From the NCBI GenBank assembly GCA_018105865.1, contig CM030840.1:6689006-6753005 (forward strand): a stretch of 64,000 nt of DNA. Direction: 5' to 3'. This DNA comes from Metaphire vulgaris (lineage: Eukaryota > Annelida > Clitellata > Crassiclitellata > Megascolecidae). Made by a program: the position numbers and the translations under genes. Shown piece by piece: positions 1 through 12,660 of this stretch (its first letter is position 1; each line of letters opens with the position of its first letter). A model generated the notes under the pieces. It was not told the DNA's origin. It was given only the letters and a program-made list of their open reading frames with translations, and did no database searches.

Positions 1-7
1 TCTTTTA

Positions 8-229
8 AAGTTGCTTAGTTTTAAAAGAAACTACAATTCTGAATAAATCAGAGCTCCTACAAACGGTCTATGCAGATATTGGAATTCAACAGCTGTTCAA
101 CGTTCGATGGAACCAGGGAAACATTGGACAGGATTGCTGTAAATGCAACGGAGTCATTGTTCGTTTGTTCACAGTCTGCTTATGTCCTGTAACAGGAGAT
201 TTGGAAATTATACAGTAAGCTGCCCACAA
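8..229 (+). other. unassigned open stretch at window start
   Basis: One frame is open from about 9 to a TAA at 227-229 and ends in a Cys-containing stretch (GQDCCKCNGV). A possible donor, cct|gtaaca, is at 187. It could be an upstream non-coding ANKMY1 exon or the end of a neighbour. I do not recognise it. Confidence 0.2.
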
Positions 230-499
230 AGACTAAATTATGAATTCCATTCAAATTACTAAAGAGTTAAATATGTTTTTCCATGGTTTATGGGCTTGAC
301 AATCAAATTTACTTTAGCTTGCTTATGTATTACGGTATTAATAACTCAAGATTGAGTTGCAGTTCATTGTATTTTGTAGCTAAGATTTGTTCTTCAAATG
401 TATGCTCTTTTAGTTGACAATCTTATTACGAATATTAAATATCGTATACTATACTTTTTAATTGGTTATTTGATTTCAATTTGTTCATATTTGTTGCAG

Positions 500-559
500 A
501 CTATGACTTCTTTATGTTAAACGGATTAAGGGTTTCTCGTAAATGAGTCACCAGTTTTG
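500..559 (+). promoter_or_regulatory. 5' leader with three short upstream ORFs
   Basis: An acceptor (ttgttgcag) ends at 499, so the leader probably continues in an upstream exon. ATGs at 503, 514 and 543 open short reading frames of 5, 10 and 5 codons. The last ends in a TGA that overlaps the main ATG as TGATG (558-562). The main ATG has G at +4 but no purine at -3. Repression of ANKMY1 translation, or reinitiation, is an inference. Confidence 0.5.
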
Positions 560-833
560 ATGGAGGCCTGTATTTCAGTGCAGTCAGAGACGACCTGTGT
601 CACTGCGATGGAAAACCACGAACACAGAATTTTGAAGTCTTCCTCTGAAATCTTGCAAAGTCTTTTGTCCACTTTGAATAAAGAAACTTCTGTGCTACAG
701 AAAGACTACAACAGTGGTGCTGTATACAGAGGAGAATTATATGATAACAAGCCTTGCGGCCGTGGACTGTTTGTGTGGCCGGATGGAACATGCTACGAAG
801 GAGACTTTGTCAACAACATGAGACATGGAAATG
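560..833 (+). CDS. ANKMY1: ANKMY1 exon 1: N-terminus and first MORN units
   Basis: Codes residues 1-91. The first ~50 residues are unrecognised; then [19 protein letters not shown] and [14 protein letters not shown] are MORN units. It ends in phase 1 at AATG|gtctgt, a weak donor, but the next exon restores the MORN unit exactly (NG-IQSWPDG). Confidence 0.85.
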
Positions 834-1201
834 GTCTGTTGTTTAAAAAATACAATGATGCATTTGACAGTGATCATGGGGATGATAATAATGACAGTGG
901 AATTATTATACTTTCTATAATAATGGTCTTCTTCTTCTTCATGTGCCATGTATGATGCTACAGTAATATTTATGGATTTCCACTCTTCTCTGTTTCTGGC
1001 TTTCCTTATCAGTTCGATGTTGTCTGTAGTTCTTGTCGCTTCTCTTAGGCTGTCCGTAAACTTTATTCTTTGTCTTCCTCTTGATAATAATAATGGTACT
1101 AAAGGAATAACAGTGACCCTGCATGATGTCAGCAGTAGCTTGTATCAACAGTTCGGTTTCCACCACTCACTTGTTAGATAAGGCTTAATAGTGATATGCA
1201 G

Positions 1202-1282
<81 letters not shown>

Positions 1283-4200
1283 GTATCATGTATTTGTTTA
1301 GTGCTCATACTCGTAGAAGTAGGGATGTTATGTTGGTAGCTTCTTATTCACAGGCCCTATCTTGTCTATTTCTTTAAGTGGTAAAAGGAACAGGCAGACA
1401 TCCAGTTAAAATCTCATGACGGTCTGACCATAAAATTGGGTGCAGAGTATGGAACTTTTGGGATAGTGTAATCGACTAGGACATGTTGCAGAACTGTGCT
1501 ATAGAATTGAATCTTCTTCTGCAGGATTTGACTTAATGAATGTAGTTTGCCAAAGTAACTGCCAGGGTGCAATTTGTAGGGGGAATGGGGATTCCCCCAC
1601 TGCCCAACTGCATCCCCCTACTGCTACATCCCCCCACCACTACATCCCCCCACTGCTACACTTCCCCAACAACTACATCCCCCCAAGTTCGACATATTCC
1701 CCCCTACTGCTCCGGGTCACAAATCGCACCCTGGTAACTGCTATTCAAGTTTGACTATTAAAAGAATTAGTGTAGTGTAGATATTTTGGTGTAAATTAAG
1801 GTATTACTGAATAACTAGATATTTTATAAATCATCTAAGAATATTGAATTATGTTCATCTTATCTAATTTCATGTAATATGATTTCAGGGATTCAGAGTT
1901 GGCCTGATGGTGGCCATTATGAAGGATCATTTTTATGTGATTCAAAACATGGCTGTGGCTTTCAGCGTTGGTGTAATGGAGAGGTATAACTGATTTACAG
2001 TTTCAATTCTACTTCTGCTCAGATATTTATGTTAAATCAGGCTTTAGAGAATTGCAGCACAAATTGTAATACAATTCATTAGGTTGTAAGTTCACTTTTC
2101 GCTAAACTACCAGCAGACACTTTTTCTGACTATGATTTTACTTTGAATGGGCATCAGCAGCTGCCTATATGCATTATATGGTAGTTGTTTTGAACTATTA
2201 GCATAATATCATGGCATATTTAAATTCTCTCCCAGAGAGAAATCTGGAGCTTGGATTTTTAAAAATTAATTGAACTAATTATTTATCCACGAGTCTTGCT
2301 GCTTGTGTTCCATTTGTCTTTAAACAGTTAGGCTTTGTTGGAATTGATTATTGTAATAAACTGAAATGATGGATCAAATTGAGAAGCGACAGAATCATAA
2401 ACTGTATATATCATGAAAACATAATGGAAGTCAAAGGCTATCTGAAGTCAGCAAACCAATTGGAACTCAAGGGAGTTGACCAACAGGTGGCCAGTGACTA
2501 TATAAGGGAATCTGGGGAGTGAGAGTGACTCTGGCAGAAGAAACGCAACAGGTCAGGTGAAGGGAGGGGAGTGAGCAGTTTAGAAAAGTTGGAAAATAAG
2601 ACATGTTGAGAACTTTCTCTGAGAAAATTGTTAAAAGTCTGTCCTTATAAATTAGGCTGTGTAGTGTGTACATAAATATCTGTTTCTTTATAATAAAAAT
2701 CAGTTAAAACCCCAAGTGGACAAGCATTGCGAATTATGAACAAGAATCCTACATAGTCCTCCCCCAAAGATATGCAAGGAAGACCACTCTGCATCGAATC
2801 ACCACTACCACAAAAAATGTTTAGGGAGAATGAAGCCAAAGATTAGGTTTCACCGGGCTTCAATCTTTAAATTTCTTCTTCTTCTATGGTGCCCTGCAGG
2901 TTAACTGTGTCAGGCAATCACGGACCTCCATTTTCATCTGTCTTCTGTTGCATGGATGGTATAAATTGTTGCTTAGTTTACTCCCTGTCGATAGCATAAA
3001 CTATCCAGATATTTTCTCATTTGTCTTCCTCTATCCCTTTTTCCCACAATCATTTCTGTTGCAACAAGCTTCTCTATTCCATCTTTCCTCATTACATGCC
3101 CCAAAAAATTCCATTTGTCTTGTTATTATTGTTGCCATTAAGCTGTTTTTGGTTCCCACTTTAACTAACACTTTGTTGTTCTTCATCGTGTCTTTTCAGC
3201 TGATTCTCTTCATCCTTCTAAGAAACCACATTTCAGTTGCCGCGAGTTTTCCCCACATAAGATTTCAGCACATTAATTATAGTTGGCATCATTATGTGTT
3301 GGTTTTTCAGAATATTTGTAAGTTCGCTGTACAATATTATGATTTGTTTTTAAAATTTCATTTTATTGCATAAGCAATTTACTCATTGATGCAGAGTGGC
3401 CCTTGAGAGACAGATGGGTGGTGGGGCAAGAGTCAGGTACAGTGAATCCTTGTTTATCTCGTCCCATTAAGCCATCAAACTCACCTCTCGCTATGCATAA
3501 TCCTGAAACGGATTTCCTGCCATGTATTTTGCCTCGAAAAGCTGTCATCTTTGCCCATGTCGCTAAGTCAATGAATATGCTTCTGTGCAAAGTGACCTCG
3601 TCATCTGTCTTTGGCCAGATAACCACGCTTTTGCCATGACCTTCCTTCAAATACAGCATGAAGTAGTGACCAGAAAACCCCCTTCCCCACGAAAATATCT
3701 TGAGCTGACCAAATATCATTGTCATAGGTATAAACATGGATGAAAAAGTGGGGGTCCAACTCCTATACCTTACCCTTTCCTAGCCTAGTCTTTGCATATG
3801 ATTATGGTGCATAATTTCAAATTTTTTCCAGCATTAATCTGGAATCCTTAGCTTCTGTTTTATTTTTATCAGACATATGAAGGGAACTTTTTCAAAGATC
3901 GATGTCATGGCCAAGGAGTGTATTGTTGGCCAGACAGAGGCCAATATAATGGAACATTTTACATTGACAAAAAGGAAGGATATGGGACATTTACTTTTCC
4001 AGATGGAGCAAAGTTTGAGGTCGATTTTTTTCCTTGAATTTATATTGTGAAATTTGCAGTTTTGTATTGATGATGTGCTGCCAAAAAGCCAAAAGTTTCT
4101 CTAGTACAAGTTTATTAGTTGCAGATGCATTGTCAAAAGTTAATTAGTTTATTTAAAAGCTTCTTGTTTATCTGTGTTTGTAATTGAGTACTCTATTTTC

Positions 4201-4831
4201 ATGCTTATAAGCAACACATTATGCACTTTTTGCAAATCAGTCTTATTGCTTACGGTTGCAGATACTATACATTTGCCTGGCATTACATGTTGGCACATAT
4301 AATACACACGTGAATGCAACATTGTTTTTGATCATGTAATAAATTTCTCAATTTTTATTCTTGAAGTCATAATTGCTGTATTTAATTGTGTACCATCCTT
4401 AGATTGTTATTCTCAGATTACAGATGATTAGCAGCTATAAATCACTCAAAGCTACGAAAAAAGACTTCAATATTGTGGGTTGACAACATTAGAAAGGAGA
4501 AGAGAAAGAGGGATTTGATTGAAACATACAAAATAATGACTGGGAAAGTAGATGTGCCTTATGATCGCTTCTTTACCATTGGCACACTGTAGCAGCACAA
4601 GAGGCCACAAATTAAAATTGTTTAAGCAGAGGGTGGGACCAAGAAAGAACAATTTTTTTTTAGTGCAAGGGTTGTGGACAAATGGAACAGTTTGGACGAG
4701 GTGGGAGTGACAGTTAAAACGGTGAACGGATTCAAAGGCTATGTTGGAAAACTAGGTTATTGAATGTGGAGGGTTAAAACAGTGGTTTTCACACTGGCTT
4801 ACTTGGCCTCCTAAACCACTTAAAATCACAC

Positions 4832-4888
<57 letters not shown>

Positions 4889-5534
4889 AAAGATGATAAT
4901 ATCTATGGCGACCAGAAGGTGCCTCATCCATTTGCAAATAAAGCAAAGAATTGAGTCCCATCTGACACATGCTGTTTGCAAGATGCTGTGTTTAAATCGG
5001 CTGTCATTTCTTCATTCTTTGCTTCTTCTTAAGTTCGCTTGCACTCAATATTATCTGCTGATATTCGATTAAAAGTACCATTTACTGATCATTTTTTAGT
5101 AGCTAAGGAAATTGAATATTCATTTTTATTTAGGAAATTATTCCCAATCCTGGTGCGCTTTCTTGTTTCCATGGAGCCTTTTTGATCAAAGCACTGCCAT
5201 TTTCATAAATGGAGATTCTAAGTCTAACATCAGAATGTCCTCGTAAATTATGATTTAAGACCTTGTATTAGCTCTTGCCTGCTAAGAGAAGTACTAGAGG
5301 GGAAGATGGAATGGAAAGCACAAAAAAGGGTGACCAAGGACATCAATGCAGGAGTGGCTGTTCAATCCTACAGCAAAGAACGAGTGTTCAACCCTGAAGA
5401 AAAGAGCTCAAGATAGGAGAAGAGCAGTGGCGTAACGTGGGGGGCGGGGGCACTTTGTCGACTGTCCCCGGGCCCCGGGCGGGGGGCCCAAAGAGGGGTG
5501 GAACCAGTCTGAACCCTAACCATAGGACAGAGCC

Positions 5535-5565
<31 letters not shown>

Positions 5566-8500
5566 AAAAAGGCGAAGGAGGCGATGAGCCCGAAATTTTA
5601 AAACTTTGGGGCCCCCGTGACAAAGATGCCCCCCGGGCCCCCAAAAGTCACGCTACGCCACTGGGACAGAGCCTCTGAACTGGAGTATGGAACCAGTCTG
5701 TGGACAGAGCACCTGAAGGAGATTAGCTTTGAGTGACCATCAAAGTTTAAAGATACCGTACTAGCAATGATCACTTTGCTCTCAGTCGCTCCTGACCCTG
5801 ATGTGTCCCATGCCACCATATCAATGATACTGTAAAATAATATTTGTGGTTAGTTTCTTGTCTGAATTCAGTGAATTCAGCTGAGCTTTCCATTGTTTGA
5901 CTATAAAGTATGCCATGTGTACTGGCTTTAGATACTGTTCTGTCTTGCTAGATGCAGTGGTGTGTATTCATTATTTTTTTAAATCTTAACTGTTGTCCAC
6001 ATTATTTCAACAAGGGCTATTGGCTGTTGTTCTGTATGTCATAACAGGGTCTTTACAAATGCGACGAGAGAACCGGTCCCGGGGTGATGACTTATCCCAA
6101 CGGATGCCAGGATGTCGGTCTGTGGTTTCGTGAGCGAATTGTCAAACTCTGCTTTCCGGTGGAAAATGCTTTCACGTTAAGGAACTGCAAAGAGTACGAG
6201 GAGTGCATTGACGAGAATCGCAAATGCGTGCCTGTGGAGGGCATCCATTGTCGACATGACTTAATTGGAGCCATCTTGGGATATACTCCTGAATTATTTG
6301 ATTACGATTTCAACCTGAGTACTTGTGATTTGTCCAGAGAACTCCTACTCGATACGCTTCCTGTTGGGTGTTTGGCAGCTGATTTGGCCGCTTATGACGA
6401 AGCCTTCTTTGGATGTGTTCGGTCTGCGGAGAGTGAGAATGAAGAACAACGTAAATATTATTAAAATACAGGCCCATTGGAAAGAATTTTTAACAGGGGG
6501 TGCATTTCGTTGGCCCTTTGCCAAATTGATGTTTTTAGCTGTTCCTCCTTATGAATCCAGCGCAATGGTTGAAGGGGATGAACTGCAGCCATAGCTTTTG
6601 CCTTCCAGGGAGTGCACTGCACCCTTAAGTTTTTTAAGTTTTTCCAGGTTTCCTGGGGTGCAGCTACACCCCCAGTTCCGACGGGCCTGTTAAAAATATA
6701 GAAAATTGTATGTTTACTACCATGATTGACAGAACAGACTTAGGATAGAGTAAAGAGTTTTGAGAATTATTGTCCTATAAAAATGGGAAGGTAAATGAAT
6801 CGTAATGGTATTAGTTACCTGGTAAGCATTTTGAAAATTGTGCATTGCCTAAGCAGCATTTATGTGGTTTCGTGATCTGCCATCATCTTATTGCCAATGG
6901 GGTTGCAGATTTATGGGCATAATTGATGTTCACTGATTTGCATGCTATTCTAGTTTTAAAAATGTTTTGCATATATTTCAAGTGATATTTTTTAAAGAGT
7001 AGCGTTGGAATGAATTTGTGTGACTATTTTTAGAATGTGTGTTGTGTGTTTTAAGATGAATATTCAGAAGACCAGCAAGCAGAATATGATCAAGTCTGGT
7101 TGGAACCTCTGAATATGGAGACCGACGAAGTTGCAAACATACCAAGAGTTGAAAGTAGCTCGAATAGATTATTGCCAAATATAAGTATCACTCGTAGTGC
7201 ACCTTCTTTAAACAGTGCACATAACTTGAATGAAAATAGTAATGCTCAGTCCCAACTGGAAACATGTAATGATTGCACGGGTGTTGTGGCCTGGAACAAC
7301 ACTCCGTCGTGTATGCGAATTCAGGCCCACATTCTGCGACACCAGAACCAGCAGAACTGCGTGGAGTTTGATCTGAATGCAATTTTGTCTGGATCTCGTG
7401 GTTGGCATCGAGAACGGGGACCGATTGAAGTTGTGTCCGAGCAGTTTCTCATGCTGGCGGCAAACGATGGTTTAAAAGAAATCAAAAGAATATTACAGAA
7501 TGGAGATGTTGACGTCAACGTTGCAGACGTCAATGGACACACCGCGCTGATTGGGGCTGTGGTAAATCGTATTTCTTGCTGATGTGTTGATGCTGCCCAT
7601 TTACTTGTGAAAGTATTTTAAGCGTGTCCTCTCTAGCAGCAGTGCTGTTTTACTGCAAGGGCAAATGTTAGAGAATGAAAGCCATTAGTCTTCATTTTAA
7701 GCATGCAGAAGCTAAGATAACATAAAAATTCTACAACAGAAAATACATCTGTGAACTGAATGCAGATAATCTGAGAAAGATTTGCATTTAATTTCAGTTG
7801 AAATCTGCTTTCATAGTCTCACTTGAGTGGTATTCATAAGATGGTTTTAAAATATTCCTGTGGTATTTTTTTAAACAATCTGCTGTTCAAAACGAGCTCT
7901 CAAATACTGTGACTCCTCTAATACAACCCCCCTCCCGGCTTAACACAAATGATTTTCTCCCGGCTAGCACTGGAACCCGGCTTACGTTCGAGAACCGGCT
8001 TTTGTTCGAGAACCGGCTTATGTTCGAGAACTGGCTTGTTTTAAATTACCATATTTCACCTGCTTGCTGGTATAAATACTGCATCAATGTTATTTGCCTG
8101 TAAGCACAGAATAGTATTTTATTGTAACAGTTTCCAAACATATCAGTTAGTCTGAGCGTGTAATTATTGTATTAGAGGTTTTATTAGAGACTTTTAGAGA
8201 CATTGTATTACGCTTGCATGATAGACCCAGCCTGTGTTTGAGACCCAGCTTCTATTAAAAGATTTACAGTATGATGGTGATTGCAACGATGCAGCAAATT
8301 GACATTTCATAACTGTATAAGTGATTTTGATATATTCATAAATTTTACTAAAGGCATTTTCTAATGTTTTTTACTAGGCAACTGACTTTGCATTGGTGTT
8401 TTCTTATTACTGGTTGTTTTAATTGACATTTAGTTGCTATCTTTCTTCATTTAAACTGCATTCAGGTTATTGTGTTTCAGATAAATATGCACAATGACAT

Positions 8501-11500
8501 CATCAACTGTCTTCTTGACAATGGTGCTGATGTTAACAAGCTGAGTGACGATGGCCTGTCAGCGTTGTCTGTCTGTTTCCTCTTCTTGTATCCTCCTTCT
8601 TCTTTTAAATCTGTTGCCGATGCAGTGACAAGCATCAAAGAAAGCCCTCCTGAAGAAAAAGCTGTGAAGCGTAATGTTTCAAAAAAGGATAAAAAGAAGA
8701 AAAAAGGTCTGAATGTCAAAGTGGAAAAATCTAATGCTATTCGAATTAAGGGACTGAAGAAAGAGGTTGAGAAAGCAAAATCTCCAATTTCTGATGCATC
8801 ATCCATGACTTCAAAGAATGAAGAGAGTGCAAGATGCAGTCCAGAGGACAGACGACTGGGCACTCTTTGCATACGAAGAGTTGATAAGACAGCTCCAGAA
8901 GCACTGCTGACTTTGAATGCGATTCCAGACCCAGTTTTTAATGATGCCAACGAAATGGTTGATATTAAGTCTGATCAGTCAGAAACTGGAATCAGTGCCT
9001 TTGATTCTCATCGAATCCTTCTCAACCTTCCAATCAGCGTTCCAAATGAACAGATAGTGAAATATGCAGAAATTTTAAGTGGCAATGATATGGTCGTTGA
9101 TCGAATCCGGTCGACAGACATTTTGTCGGAAGGCACTGTGAGATGCTTGGCTGTCGAGAAGTTCAAGTAAGTTGCATGCAAATTTCTGCATTTTGAAGTC
9201 CTATGTTTTCTTTAAAAGTAAAAACAATAATCCTTGGTGGACACCTGCACCATTTTATTTACACAGGTTTCTTCTTAAAGTTATTGTAGTGAGCATAATG
9301 AAGTCCATTAAATTAGTTAAAGCTTAAAATGAGTTAATAGAAACCATTTCATGAACCTAAGTCTGAGGGATGTTGTGCTGTGGTGGTAGCAATACATGCC
9401 TGACAGACTTGGAACTGGGTCACATTTTGAGACCCAGTGACCCAGTGACCCAAAATAAAAGTGACCCAGTGACCCGGTTCCATTATAACTGTAACTCTAA
9501 TATATTCTTAACTTTAGTACACGAGCAAAACTTGAAATATATTGTTTCTAAACCAAGAAATATTTGAATATTTATCAATGACATCAAGTAAACGTTGTCA
9601 TCACACCATAGAATATTTCATTCCATTTTATAACATTCCATAGAGTAATAATACCAATATCCTTCAGTGATAAAATCAATTACTTGTATCTGTGGACCTA
9701 ACTAATATCAAGCGGACAGTCTCTTCAGCCTTTCCGGGATTGATGAACCATCATGCTTAGCATCTGAAGAAGATTTTAATTAATACCGGGTCTATAACCG
9801 TCTGGAATGGACTTCATGTGAAAACGACGCTGGAGACATTCAAGTGGCCTCAAAACCGAGCTATTTATTAGATGCTAATGAGTGTGACCACCTCTGGTAC
9901 AATTCATTACTGTTTAATATTGTTATTGACCCAGTCGTCATTATGTCAATAATCTTGTCTGATAATAATAATAATAATAATAAATAATAATAATAATAAT
10001 AACCGCCTGGTGGACAAAGGTGACCCAAATGACCCATTGGCCCAGTGACCTGGTTCCAAGTCTGATGCCTGGTGGCCAAGGAGTTGCAGGTTTTAATGTG
10101 AATCCAGTGATCTTGCATGATTGCTCACTATGTGTTTGAGATTTTGCTGTATAACTATTTTACCATCTACCTAGCGGTATTAAGTCCAGTTTACATATTC
10201 AGATAGATTGCCTAATTGAATTAGCATCCAGAAATTGTGATTATGTTTTACTGTGCTAATTATCAGTACTGTGGACATCGCTAATTATCAGTACTGTTAC
10301 ACTGATATTTCCTTAGCCGACAGTGTTTGTGTGAAATTATGAGACTTTTACTGAGGCGAGGCGCTGATCCAAACGCATCGTTTGTTCCGATGCCGGTATT
10401 GTTCTTTGCCGTGAGAAGTGGAGATGCAGAGACTGTGCAGCTTCTGCTGATTAAGGGAGCAGAAGCAGGGGCACAACTATCCCCCAAGGTAAAATCATTA
10501 ATACCAAGTTCAGGGCTGAAAGTCAGAATATTCTAAAAAAAATCATGGCATGTTCATTTTGAAATCATAGCATGTTGATTGCTGACGCTTTTGACGAGCT
10601 CATTCAGCAATACAGAGTTGAGAGAGCATCTGAGTTCTTGGTTTGGATTCTTGGATTTTTGTTGCTCTATCGATTCAAAACTGTTTTGAATTTGGAATCC
10701 TAGGATCTCAAACTCTCTGACTCCCTGACTGCATTAAAGGATCTTTCTCATCTTAACTGCTGAATTTTATTTGTTTGAAAGAGTTATTCGATGCAAATGA
10801 TTTGGTTTGAACTAAGGTTATGAAATCTACAATGACCAATGAATTTTGCTTTTTGCTTTACATTCTTTGGAAAAGTCTTCAATACTCACATGCTTGATTT
10901 TTTATGTATAAATGAATATCTTATGTGAAATATTTTGTTTATACTGTTTTATAATGTTTTATGTTGTGAAATGTTGAAATGTGTTCTTGGCATTTTTCAG
11001 TATGGTAGTGTGTCTCCCCTTCATTATGCATGTCTTTTGCCTGGCGAGGATGGTGTTAGGATTGTGGAATATCTTCTCAATGCTCTTGCCTGTCCGGATG
11101 CTAGGGCAGAGCCAGATGAATCATATCTTAACCACTATTTGGTAGTTACTTTATTGTACCAATTGATATGATCTGCATAAGCAATGGCAATTGCATATTG
11201 GTGGCTTGGTGCCATTGTAAAAGTGTTAATTTTTTTGGAGCTTAAAGTATTTCAGCATGAAGATGAATTGCTAAGTACTCTATGACTGACCATAGTCATG
11301 AACCAGTTTCACTAATTATGTCTTGATTGAAATTTTATCTGTTCATCATAATTTATAAATTATAATTATGGACAATGAGGCAAACATTGTTGTCAAGTTT
11401 TGCTACATTAACGTAGGTGATTGATTTGTTTCCATTATTTTAAAGTATTTTCTGAGCTGTAGATCATTCTGTGTATGCTGGATGTAATGCCCTGGATTTG

Positions 11501-11749
11501 ATTGGGATCTTTAATGATTTGATTTGGTGTGCCATCAGCTGATGCTTCTGTGCATTATGGATAGAAAGATGCTCGCTATAGAAGTTAATAAGATTAGATT
11601 AGATTAGATGAACATTTTCCAAATATGCATAACACATCACGACGTTGTAAAATGAACAATTGAACGTACACTGGTGCATATATATAAGGATAATATATAT
11701 ATAACATTTTCCAAATATGCATAGGTAAACTCTGGTGCATATATATATA

Positions 11750-11802
<53 letters not shown>

Positions 11803-12626
11803 AGAAGTAGACAAATTTATATACCATAGTGCTACTCAAAAACTTAGTGACAGTGCACCAACTTTTCACAAGTGCCCTCCTGAACCACTTTAAAACTTGT
11901 TATCATTATTGTTGTTATTATTATCATTATTATTATGATGTAGGGAAAAGCCACTGGAAGACTTATTGTAAATCCTCTAATACAATCTGGGTCTAGAAGA
12001 AAAGCCTGATCCCCAGTGGCATAACAATGGGTGGGTTGTGCAGTGCACATGGGCCTCTGCATTCAGAGGACTCTGGCAGCAATAAGAGTTTTTTTTTATT
12101 TTCAAAATATTCAGAGTATTATTTTTAAAATTGACAAAGCCTAAAAGCAGAACTATGATTCATGACCAGTGTACACTCTCAAATAACTCTGGTTTAATGT
12201 CTAATAATATTAATTATCATATAATTGGGTGTTCAAAATTGTGAAATATGTTAATATTGCAAAAGTGCCCAGCATTTTTATTTGAAATCAAAGGGGGTTT
12301 CTAGGGGAATAGCCCCAAAGCTCAGCACAAGGACCCCAAAACTGTGCTGTGCCACTGGGGTCTCCAATACCAGCCAGGGACAAAGTAATTTGTTTTAGTA
12401 GAAGCTGGGGCACGCGGACTATTGACCACAGGACGATTGACCATAGGACGATTGACCATAGGACGATTGACCACTGGACGATTGACCACTGATTGACCAC
12501 TGGACGGCTTGACCACAGCGGACTTTTGACCATGCATGCATGCAAAAAAAGGAAACTGAATGTATCAGGCTTAGTACGCTGTCTGCTGCATCATGCATGC
12601 ATGCATGCAAAAAAAGAAACCAAATG

Positions 12627-12660
<34 letters not shown>

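Noticed and set aside
2456..2700. Possible solo LTR (CCAAT, TATATAA, AATAAAA)
   Set aside because: No TG...CA ends, no target duplication and no second copy found by eye.
3363..3737. 124-codon minus-strand frame in ANKMY1 intron 2
   Set aside because: No recognisable motif; start and surroundings show no splice or promoter support. It could be old transposon DNA.
6325..6594. 89-codon + frame overlapping exon 4
   Set aside because: Out of frame with the conserved ANKMY1 reading and runs into a MITE.
8477..8950. 157-codon minus-strand frame
   Set aside because: Exact antisense of ANKMY1 exon 6; Ser/Phe-rich composition mirrors its Lys/Glu codons.
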